NCBI RefSeq assembly: GCF_050908995.1
Contig: NC_135133.1
Span: forward strand, 3,452,001-3,516,000
Source of the DNA: Andrena cerasifolii
Taxonomy: Eukaryota > Arthropoda > Insecta > Hymenoptera > Andrenidae
DNA: 64,000 bases
Reading direction: 5' to 3'
A program made the position numbers and the translations under genes. Below, one piece after another: positions 1 to 9,441 of this stretch; the stretch's first letter is position 1, and every line of letters begins with the position of its first letter. The notes below the pieces were generated by a model. It ran no database searches, had not been told where the DNA came from, and saw only the letters and a list, made by a program, of their open reading frames with translations.

Positions 1-208
1 TTAAGATCGCTATTTTGCCCGTTTTACACTTGCCGCGGAGTCAGGACGCCCGAGATTTACGCGTCGCAGGATCGTTTATCCGACCGTGGAATTCGAATTG
101 CTGAAAAAGGAAGGATTGGGTAACGCTCGGCGTCCTGGAATCCCGCGGATGATCATCGACGGGAAGCGACAGGAAACTTTCTATCGAGCGAGGGACGAGG
201 GCCCGTCG

Positions 209-302
209 CACAGTGGGGAAATTTTGCGATTTTATGGCCAGAACCACAAAAATGAAATTTTTTAATTTGACAAAATTAATGCAAATGTCAATTGAAGAAC
301 TA
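209..302. repeat. Left TIR of the Transib element
   Basis: Begins with CACAGTG, identical to the V(D)J recombination-signal heptamer. An A-rich nonamer-like ACAAAAATG follows after a 30-bp spacer. It pairs with 1388-1480 with few mismatches. Confidence 0.88.
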
Positions 303-508
303 TAGCTATTTTCGTGGTCAAAACCTGAATACTTATTTTTAATGTATAAAATTAGGCACTTTTACTTATTTTTAATATATAAAATTAGGCGCTTTTTTCT
401 TTGTCAGAGCATGCCTCTGCTACAGTACAGCAGGGCATAGAAAAAGGGTTATCGCTTCTGGTGACAAGCTGTTTAATTTTTTATCGGGAAGTTTTCTTAA
501 ATTACTAA

Positions 509-703
509 TTAGTGGATTTGACGATTGAAAACATCCTCCATAATTTTTTCCCTTGGGCATTTTCGAGAAAAATTTTGTCGGTACATTTTAATATCCTTAT
601 TCCGTGCTTCTTGAGCTTCCTCCGAAAGCTGTCCAATTTGAAGGACAGAATTTTCGATTATGCGAGAACCATGAATTAAAATTTTGTGTACAGTAGTAGG
701 CAT
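509..703 (-). pseudogene. C-terminal fragment of a Transib transposase
   Basis: A 64-residue open frame on the minus strand. Its core, IGQLSEEAQEARNKDI followed by YRQNFSRK and EDVF, corresponds to the region around the last catalytic glutamate of Transib transposases and of the related RAG1 recombinase (Glu962 in mouse RAG1, in an SEE..E context). It ends about 300 bp before the left TIR, so this is the 3' end of the gene. No upstream catalytic aspartates are found in the remaining 770 bp of the element, so it is a non-functional remnant. The match rests on motif recall, not on an alignment search. Confidence 0.75.
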
Positions 704-1387
704 CGTGTACCAAGAATATAATGCAACAAATAATTTTGCGCGTTTCTACAGCATATATTTGAAATTTTTTACTTGTAAAATAACATGAAATCTATTAATA
801 CAAACAATCCAACAGAGGATCAAAGCTGAATTAAATCGTTTAAAAAAGAATAAAAAGGTTTGTAATGTATAACATGTGAACCAGTCTCGGTCACATTTAT
901 ATCGTATGCCATTCAAGACAAACTGGTTCGTGTTTAAAAAAATGCATGTAATTACAAGATTAGCAACTATTGGCAATTAATAATTGCATTTATAGAATAA
1001 AAATAGTCCAACGTAAAATAGGAATGAAAATCATTGCAGGATTTTATGGGATTGATAACTATTTTATGTATTGAAAATTGATTCCTATATGAAAAGGTTA
1101 TTTCTAAAACACTACTTTAAGAGTTGTATAAATTACGTATTAAAAATCGAAACATAATTATTTTGAGGACAAAAAGATATCTTACGCACCATCAGGAATT
1201 GAATCCATGCCTTGAAATTATTTTCGGATCTTTGGATAATACATTATAAATGTTTAAAGTAACTCGAAAATCTAGATTAATTCTTTGCGATCGTTCTAAC
1301 CTCACATGAGCATAAATATTTGAGAGTCTACACGAGCTTTGTATTAAAACATTTAACAGTAAAATTGGAGGCATTTGATGCTCATAT

Positions 1388-1480
1388 TAGTTCTTCAATT
1401 GCCATTTGCATTTATTTTGTCAAATTCCAAAATTTATTTTTGTGGTTTCGGCCACAAAATCGCAAAATTTCCCCACTGTG
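1388..1480. repeat. Right TIR of the Transib element
   Basis: The reverse complement matches 209-302, including the terminal heptamer and the nonamer-like ACAAAAATA at the same 30-bp spacing. CGTCG follows immediately. Confidence 0.88.
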
Positions 1481-1485
1481 CGTCG

Positions 1486-4400
1486 GATAACCATTACCGA
1501 GTCACTCGCTCTCTTTCTCGGTCGTATCACTGCGCACTGGCGGGATGCGTTCAATGCACCTGAAACAGATAACACGCGCCGCGCCGCGGCCAATGGCTTC
1601 CGGGACGCTCGATGCGCTTCCCTGTTAACATATTTTCTCGCGAGCCGAGGGAGACTCGAGGCCTCTCCTCTCTCCTCGCGATACGCGGAACTGGTGCGAC
1701 TCGTTGCCTCGAAACTGCGCCCCGATTCCGCAGGCAACCGAGCGCCGATGATTTTTGCTCGGGCCGAGGAATTCATTAGCACCGAACAAAATCCCCGACA
1801 AGTTGGCAGTTCGGTATCGACGTTCGCCCGGGCCGAGCAGCAATCCCGTCGCGACGTCTGCGACGCTCGTTATGCACCTACTCGGCGTCGCGTCGCGTCG
1901 CGGCGGTTGAACTTGGCCCGGGAGTTTAATAGAACGCGAACGGTTCCCTCCAGGTGTTTTTGTCGCGCCGTTATTCAGCCCCGCCGCGCTCAGCAACGAA
2001 CCGGAGACAATCATCCAGGGCTCGAGTAATTTGGTCGCCGTCTTTGTCGTCGAAACTTCTCGGAGCCCGTTTTCGGAAACGGGGAGAGCAGCAGAGGGCG
2101 GACCAGCGGGGAGGAAAGAGACGGGCCATCCGACGCGAAAGAGTCAGAAGAAACGGCGAGGCGAGGAGGTGTGCCGCGTGAAATTGCAAATGCAACGTAA
2201 TCGTTTGCCACCCACCACGTGACAAATCACTGCCGCGTCGCGAAAGAACGGGGGACCATTTCGCCACCGAAACCGAACCAGCTCGAGGCAAGAACCGTGG
2301 CGCGGCCCGCGGCCTTCGGCGTGCTACCCGCGATACCGCTTGAATTTATCCGGCGATTGCAAAAACCACCCGGCGACGCGTACCTTTTTACAGATCCTTC
2401 ACTTTCACGGGACTGATGAATTTCGAGTAACCCGCCGTTCCTTCCACCCTCTGGCCTCCGACCCGCGACGCCACGGGTTTTGAATTCTCGTTACAGGCCA
2501 ATCGAGCCACGAAATTGCGTTCCTTTGACCGTAATGATCGACACGATTATTTCTCCGTATTTCGACGGACCGCGGTCACGCTGACCGTCGCTCGTTAATA
2601 GATTTCGCGGCGCTCGGGAGCAACCCCCTGGTCCACCCCGCGACCTCTAAGCAATTATTCTCATCCATTGTCCACCCTCGGCTCGCGCGTTTTTCCGTCC
2701 AGCTGGAATGCAACGCGCGCGCGCGCCTCGAGCATCGTTATCACTTGTCACAGGCGCGAATTAATCGCTCCCGCGAAAGAGATTCGTTCGCCTGGATACG
2801 TGTTGAAGGTATTATCAGGCGGCGATCGAACTCCTTTGACTGGACAACGCCCGGGATAGGTGGACGAACTATGGAGAAGCAACGGCGGTCGTTATCGATA
2901 ATGACCAGCCACGACATCGCCTCGCGGCACGCGAGTGTCTACTTGAGGAGAAAAAAAAAAGAAGTGTTTGTTCGGGAGCGAACAGGATTCCCAGGGAAAT
3001 CGATTTCTCGAATCGCCTCGCGGCTCGGGGGATTCTCCTCTTTCCTCGGAGCACAATGACGCGCTGATCGCCTGGCGATTGGAGGCTCTGGTTTCGAAGG
3101 AGCAGGGCGATAAACTCTCGACAGTTGGCGTTGCGCGGGCCTGGTCGTCGGTGCGAAACGGGCAAGATTACCGTTTGTCCAGCTGCTAGAGTTCGCTGAT
3201 GTTCCTATTAACGTGGATGTGTATGATTGTCGGCCATTAGAGGGTGAAAGAGCGCGAATTCGGGGGCTGATTGGTCGGTAATGATAGAGTCGCGTTCGCC
3301 GCGCTATAAATTCGACGGCGCATTGCGGGTACCTATACGCGGGCCGCGGGCCACGGATCATCGACCGATGCCAAAGATTCGGGAGCCATTATCGATATCT
3401 CGCAGTACGGGCACAAAATTAGTGCTCGCGTCAATATTATCTCCCCTATTAACGCAAACATACCGATTGATCGGTCTTGCTGGTATTCTCCGAGTTTCCC
3501 GTAGCTTCCAGTAGCGTCCAAGATTAAATTATCAACCCATTCCAGAAGGCGGGCGAACAGTAGAAATGTAAAGGAGGCTTTAATTAAGGTTTAGATCAAT
3601 CTGCGTCTAACGTTCCGCAGAGGAGTCGCGTCGCTACGCGATACTGTTCCACACACGACTCCACCGAATTCGATACATGCTTCTTCGTAAAAGTTGCCCC
3701 GCTACATACATATTTCCTCCGGGCAGATAAAGAAGACTTTTCTCACAGAGCGTAGAACAACGCCGAGAGGGCACAATAAATCCCCTTAAATGGCATACGT
3801 TTATCAGTATATACGACACTTTTTGCCTCCCCGTTGTCATTCGACGGAGTTACGAGATGGCCCGATTTTATTCCGGGAAAAAGAAATCACCGCGGCTCTC
3901 CTCCTTATCCTGCGCGGAGAGCTTGTGTGTTCCCAATAATTCTTCTCTCGGTAGATTCCAGGGGCTAGTCACTGACCTATCTTCGCAGGTTGCCGAGGGC
4001 CGCGATAAGACCGCCGCGGCTGCTTATCGCAGCCGCAATATCGATTATCTGCCCTCCTCGTAAGATTTATGACGAAAGAAACCGAAATCGAAGACGAACA
4101 TTATCTCTCGAATGCAAGCTTTTCCGAGGGAGGACGACGGCGCTGAAAAGGGGACGGGGGCGAGCGGGCCCGGGGTGTGTTTTACCAACGATGGAAATCG
4201 TGGATGACAGCGCGGAGCTGCGTACACGGACGCGATCCATCAGCGGTTAGCGAACTAAACATTTAGTTTATAATAATGCGCGGAAAGTAATTAACCGGCG
4301 CCGATAATAACTAATTAGCCGGTGGTTATCAGCACCGCCAACTTGAAGTGAATTGCCATCGAACTTATTTTTCTTTCCGGCCGGTAGGTACCTGCGCGGC

Positions 4401-4882
4401 GTCTCCGCTCTTATTAACGCGGTGACGGTTGAAGGATCGATTAAAACGTTATTAATTTCCGCGAAAGTTACAGGCTTCCGGTGGCACGGCGTCGGTCAGA
4501 AGGAGAGGCAAACGACGGCATGAATCACGAGCCTTCGCCTAGCTAGAACAATTTTTATCGTCCGCGTGGCGGCACGCGTTAATTACGATGACGGCCGATA
4601 AGAAAGCTGCGCGATATTCACCGGCTGTCGTTTCCCGCCGCCCTCAAAAAGCGCCGATGCTTTCCGCGCGAAAAAGGAAACGGCAGGCCAGGCGCCTAGA
4701 TAAGATTCGATTTCGCGGCGTTATCTTATCGGTTCGTCGAACTAGGTGACGCTGGGGCACATCGCCTTAAGGAGCACGTTCAAGTTCGCTGTTGAACGGT
4801 ATCAGTGTTTCTCGGATGGATCGATAGTGTAGTGAGAATGACGTACGAATTCAGTCACATTCGTGCACTCGTTGAATATCGA
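1486..4882. other. GC-rich non-coding flank, no gene recognised
   Basis: CpG-rich sequence with many short overlapping open frames and no recognisable protein. Small items only: a (CG)n stretch near 2710 and an A-run near 2951. The longest frame (1406-2029, plus strand) begins inside the transposon TIR and reads as unstructured Arg-rich sequence, so it is not called. Confidence 0.6.
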
Positions 4883-4950
4883 TATGCACGGACCGCTCAA
4901 ACGATTGTGGCCGGGCGAGATTCGATCGTGGGGTAGCTTACCACGGTTGG
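4883..4950. repeat. Left arm of an imperfect inverted repeat flanking an AT-rich island
   Basis: About 65 bp, containing CTCAAACGATTGTGG and TAGCTTACCACGGTTGG. It matches the reverse complement of 6623-6680 with substitutions and a 4-base gap. It bounds the island that contains a transposase-like fragment and two MITEs, so it may be a decayed TIR. No target duplication was found. Confidence 0.5.
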
Positions 4951-5096
4951 CCCATGATGTAAGGATATAAGGTGTGCTCGATCGGCAGCTCGTTTTCGTC
5001 TGCTACCGCGCCTTCCCACTTTTCACCATGTTAAAATATAACCGCCTAAGTAGTTACATTATGGGGTTTATAATGTACTAAGCTAACAAGGATTCA

Positions 5097-5375
5097 TTGT
5101 CTGACGCCGATTTAATCTTTCAAAGAGTAGCATATCTCGTAACAGTAAAAATTAATAATGAATTTATTTTACCGAATGAAGTTTTGCTTTGCCTTGTTAG
5201 AACGCGAACATATATACGATTAAAAGATTTAAACAACACCAGAAAAAAATCCTATGATGAAATTAGAGCCATAACAGGATCTGTGCAAACACAAAAATGG
5301 TATTCTAAAATTAAAAAACATTATTTTTGTCTTATTTTTATTTTTTATTTTCGTGCGCGCCACTTTAAAATTTAA
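5097..5375 (+). pseudogene. Transposase-like C-terminal tail, family not assigned
   Basis: An AT-rich open frame whose middle reads LVRTRTYIRLKDLNNTRKK after a hydrophobic helix-like stretch. A tail of the form (V/L)RTRT(F/Y)IR.(R/K).LN is something I associate with the C-termini of insect DNA-transposon proteins, but I cannot name the family with confidence. There is no in-frame ATG at the start and the frame runs into AT-rich noise after about residue 75. The fragment sits inside the island bounded by 4883-4950 and 6623-6680. Treat it as a fossil, not a gene. Confidence 0.3.
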
Positions 5376-5727
5376 AACGACTTTTCCTTATTACTCCAGT
5401 TTCCCGCTTTATTTATTTATTTCTGTCTTCCATTATAAATCCGTTGATTCGTTTACTTTGCACGGTACAAGTTTATCGTTTGCGATTCATCGTTTTCATT
5501 TTCATTTGAAACAAGGTCGCCGATTTATGACCGAGATATGGTGCTTCTACGGAAATTTGATGAGTGATATTAGTGGATATTGGTGAGATGCATAAAACTA
5601 TTATGATACTTCTTGAAGTTCATTGCAATAAAGTTATTTATAAGTATATAAGGCATTATGTAACAGCATCTCGAGCAGAGCAGACCGCGAAGATTTATAT
5701 ATGACAATTGTGGCTATCAGCGCAATA

Positions 5728-6064
5728 GTGGCATAACTCACAAATTTGGGTGAATTGACATTTCAGCTAAACCACTTCTTATACAGCAAAATTTTAATTC
5801 TATAGTGTCCTGAGCAACCCTACAAAAACATATACAAAAACGTGTTTTTGCACTGAGCATTTTATTGATTTACGTCGCGAAATACTGGCCTGTGCAGCAT
5901 TGGTTATTATTTTATAGAGGTTCTAATAATATACACCTTAGCAATTATATTTTGTAAAAAATTATACCTGTGTATCTAAAAGTAGAAAATTAATGCAATG
6001 ACTTTAAAACGTCAATAATTTCATTAGTCGTTATCTCAAAACAAAAGTTTTGGGGTTACGCCAC
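5728..6064. mobile_element. TA-flanked MITE with GTGGCRTAAC termini
   Basis: The left end GTGGCATAACTC and the reverse-complemented right end GTGGCGTAACCC form an imperfect TIR of about 22 bp. TA lies on each side (5726-5727 and 6065-6066), the target of Tc1/mariner/pogo-type elements. Length is 337 bp with no open frame. It is non-autonomous. Confidence 0.6.
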
Positions 6065-6066
6065 TA

Positions 6067-6455
6067 AAGTGAATGTCCCAATTTCTGTTCATGTCTCCAT
6101 TTCTGCTCATTTCGTATTTTTCTTATTATTGTATGCGTTACATTTATACTATAGTTGCAAGAAAATAATTCTAAATTATTTAAACATTTACGCGAGTGTT
6201 GCACGAGATTGGGGCAATACATACATCGCTATTTTTCATGAGCAGAAATACTGACATTTAGAGCATTATATATTTAATTACAAATTACTAATAGTTAAAC
6301 ATCTTTAAATATCTTTCTTAAATAGTTTTTGAATTGGTTGGTTTATTATTAAAGAATTAATCAATTACTCTGCAAATTTTGATCACAAACAAATTTTTTA
6401 CACCTTCTTTATGACGAGTTACCTCTTAAATGAGCAGAAATTGGGACATTCACCT
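6067..6455. mobile_element. TA-flanked MITE with AGGTGAATGTCCC termini
   Basis: TIRs of about 26 bp: the left begins AAGTGAATGTCCCAATTTCT, the right in reverse complement AGGTGAATGTCCCAATTTCT. TA is present at 6065-6066 and 6456-6457. The 389-bp interior has no gene but repeats the motif ATGAGCAGAAAT. Its left TA is the right TA of the preceding MITE, so it inserted into that target duplication. Confidence 0.72.
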
Positions 6456-6622
6456 TATTAAGCTGATAGCCTCAATTACAGGATCCCGTGGGATCACGGC
6501 AGATGGTGTAACAGTGATTTTTCCTTGCGAAATAGACGCGTCTTAGCCGGGAAGCTGTGGTTCGACAGTGCCCTGAACCATGTTCATGAAATACTGTAGA
6601 ATGTCAGCGACGGAAAAAGATA

Positions 6623-6680
6623 ACCAACCATGATAAGCTATCCCACAATCGATCGGTCACAATCGTTTGAGCCGTGTATA
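6623..6680. repeat. Right arm of the imperfect inverted repeat
   Basis: Its reverse complement reads CTCAAACGATTGTGACCG then TAGCTTATCATGGTTGG, matching 4883-4950. It lies about 1.7 kb from the left arm in opposite orientation. Confidence 0.5.
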
Positions 6681-8396
6681 CATACGTTGCTAGACAGTGG
6701 TCAGTGTCCGAGCAATATTGAGCTGTCGATTAGAGGGGACAAATTTAAAATTATTGACGAATGCGATAGAAGGCAACCGTAATATTGATTTGTCTACAAA
6801 ATTAAACAGCTGTCTCGATGTCCTGGAATATCGACGATAAAGTCTCTTTTCCTGAATATTTTAACCTGTACCTCCAGGCCAATAATAGCAGCTATCTCGT
6901 CGAGATTAATGGAAGGGGCTATGTGGCGTAGACATTCGGAGCTTTCCTCGCGTCCTGCGAGGCGGAAAGACGAGAACTCACAAGTCATAGGAGTAGGTTT
7001 TCGTGGAGAAATCAAAGCTGGAAGCGGGTGGGCCTCCGTGCGTCGTGCGAGCGGCTCCAGAAAGGTTCTTGAAGGGGGACCCGACGATAGACGCGTCAAG
7101 GGAATCTGCTAGATGGAGGGTTGGAGGGTATGGTACGTGCCTTCTGTCCTCCGCAGGGTCCAGGATGACGAGCAGCCGCAGGAGCAGGGGGCAACGGATT
7201 CGACGCATATTTTGACAAGCACCGCAGACGCGTGCCGGCAACTGCGATCGTGTGTCAACTGAAAGCTGGCCGACCCTTGGAATTATGAGGGTAGCTTGCG
7301 ACTACTTCGCCAGGATCGGTTTATTTACCCATGGATCGTTGCGCCCTTAACGGTGCGTGTAATTAGCTGAGACGCCGAGTCGCTGGGAGCCAGCAGACCC
7401 GAAGGTCTCCGTGGCCCGGCACTGTCAACGAGCCTTCTGAAACGCAACGTGGCGACTCGATACCGAAAGCTGCCGAGTCTACGGCTAGCAATAGAGATGG
7501 AGGGGAATCACAGAGGCGGTCGTAGGCAGACGACATTTGTTTGTCCGCGTTTGTTAAGACACATTCATTGGAGCGATGCTCGCGGCTGAATTACGAACTT
7601 ACCGAACAAGGTTTATCGCTAATAGTCCGCGGCGTGGTTAACCGAGTCCGCGATATCTGAGATGAAAATCTTGTTAGAAACTTGAACGGAGGAGCCAGAC
7701 GTCCGGAGGATATCCACGGGATAACGACTCGCGTGCACGTGTGGGTGGCTGGGGGTACGTGAGCACGAGCGAAACAGCTCGGGCGACAGAGAGGAGAGGA
7801 TCTCTGGAGCGGTTGAGAAGGAACGTGAGGGAGGGAGATGGACAGACGGAGACGGAGGGTGGGACGTGAAGAGCGTGGGAGGGAGAGGAAGAGAGAGAGA
7901 GTGGGCGGCTACATAAAGACAGGAGCTGGCGCGTGCCAGGTGCTTCGTTGCACACAATGCATCTCTGTTAGGCACCGGGGGACTCTCCGGCCAGCCGGAA
8001 GTCGAAATACAAGCGTGTACACAGGCGGCTCTTATTAAAGAGGAAGAAAGGTGCGCGTCTGCAGAATGCGAGATCTCGTTCGTGCCCAACTGGAAAATGG
8101 TCGTGCACGTTAATGCGATCTAACGACCGATGCACGTACGTGCCGTTCGGCCGTAGTCCTGCGGTGTTCCCTGTGCCGCCGCCCCTGAACTCGGCCCAAC
8201 CCCTGAATATTAATTAAACTCTACGCAGCCCAGCTGATTATGCAGATTTTTCGTCCGCTCGCGACACGGGCGGGGGAGCGCGGGAAAGGGTGAACGGCGT
8301 GATATTAGATTCGCGGGATAGGTAGGTATTACTTTTGCAGGGTAAGTTGGCGTACCCGGTGGGTGTATGGCGATGCCTCGTCCGCAGTCCCGCGAG
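6681..8396. other. Non-coding stretch with a purine-rich segment
   Basis: No recognisable gene. From about 7790 to 7905 the plus strand is strongly GA-rich (GAGG/GAGAG units), which produces the Ser/Pro-rich open frames on the minus strand. The remainder is ordinary GC-rich sequence. Confidence 0.55.
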
Positions 8397-8994
8397 TAGG
8401 GGAGACCGGGGCTGGTAAGCCAGTTTTTTAGTTTTTGATTTTTAATAAATTATGTGGACGAAATATCATTAAACCGGCTAGCATATTTGACAGGGCATAC
8501 ATTTGGCTATCTGATTAAATTATTAAAGTTGACTCAGCGTGACAACAATTAAGGTACTTTAACGGTTTTCTAACACTTATGCGGTTGACTTACAGTATGG
8601 GGTAGGTTGACTATAGGTACAATCAGTTAAGAGAATGTTATTAGCAACTTATCTCAGTGGTAATAAAATAACACAATGTCACAAGAGCTGTTTCATTATA
8701 AAATATTAATTTCTTTCTTTCATATTTTAGTAAGAAACTGAGAATTTTTTCAGATTAAACATAAATTATAATGTATTTATAACATAGTGAAATTTAAACA
8801 AAAGATAAAAATCGCTTTCTGAATAACAGAATAACAATTTAAACCTTGTTAACGTTATTAGTCAAGCATTCTCGACCGATCATTTCGACTTCAATAATCC
8901 ATATAACCTTCAATTATTTATGTATAAACAAAAATACTATGTGAATAGATCGTCTAATGAACAATCTTTAAAATAATCACTTAACATTTATTCT

Positions 8995-9188
8995 ACACTG
9001 CGTTCCACATTAGAACGTACTCGTTTCGCGCAGGATACAATGTTGATTGGTAGTAAACCGTCAGGAAAAGTGCTACGACCAATCGCGAAAGTGCTACGAC
9101 CAATCGCGTGTGTCAGATCCGTGGGAGCTGCGCAGATCGGTCGCAAATCGGTAGGGGCGTTGGTACGCTCTTATATGGAACGCAGTAT
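8995..9188. mobile_element. Short TIR element nested in the 8399-9437 element
   Basis: The left end ACACTGCGTTCCACATTAGA and the reverse-complemented right end ATACTGCGTTCCATATAAGA pair over about 26 bp. The 194-bp body is GC-richer than the surrounding element and holds a perfect 21-bp tandem duplication. Target duplications are not clear; TATTCTA and TATTGTA flank it with one mismatch. Confidence 0.6.
9067..9108. repeat. Perfect 21-bp tandem duplication
   Basis: Two exact copies (9067-9087, 9088-9108) of a unit containing GTGCTACGACCAATCGCG, inside the nested short TIR element. Confidence 0.9.
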
Positions 9189-9441
9189 ATTGTAACTATA
9201 TAGAGCGTGGAAAAATAAAATCTTTAAGAAAAAATATTTACTTACGTAGTCAATTTTTCGACAAACGCTGATAACTGTGAAAAAAAAACGTGCGATCGCG
9301 GGGTCGGACCTAAATGCATGCCACAATAGAAGTGTAATCTTTCTACAGTAAATCTTTCCGCAGTAGAGCATATGTCGGTGCAGAATTATTAACAATTAGT
9401 CAACCTACCCGTTGAGAAAACCAGCCTCGGTTTCCCCTACT

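Larger units (their letters stand above)
209..1480 (-). mobile_element. Non-autonomous Transib-family DNA transposon
   Basis: The element has TIRs of about 93 bp (209-302 and 1388-1480), both starting CACAGTGGGGAAATTTTGCG. It is flanked by a perfect 5-bp GC-rich target duplication, CGTCG, at 204-208 and 1481-1485. A CACWRTG terminus and a 5-bp GC-rich duplication are hallmarks of the Transib superfamily. The 1.27 kb interior is AT-rich and keeps only a short piece of transposase on the minus strand, so it is internally deleted and cannot move by itself. The host sequence on both sides is GC-rich. Confidence 0.88.
8399..9437. mobile_element. TA-flanked TIR element (mariner/pogo-like, non-autonomous)
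   Basis: The left end GGGGAGACCGGGGCTGGT and the reverse-complemented right end GGGGAAACCGAGGCTGGT match over about 18 bp. TA lies at 8397-8398 and 9438-9439. The interior is AT-rich, unlike its flanks. The motif GGTAGGTTGACT occurs near both ends. No intact transposase is present; a short minus-strand frame at 9171-9395 is not recognisable. A smaller element is nested at 8995-9188. Confidence 0.68.

Noticed and set aside
1406..2029. 207-codon plus-strand frame
   Set aside because: Starts inside the right TIR of the Transib element and runs into GC-rich Arg-rich sequence; a chance fusion of transposon and host DNA.
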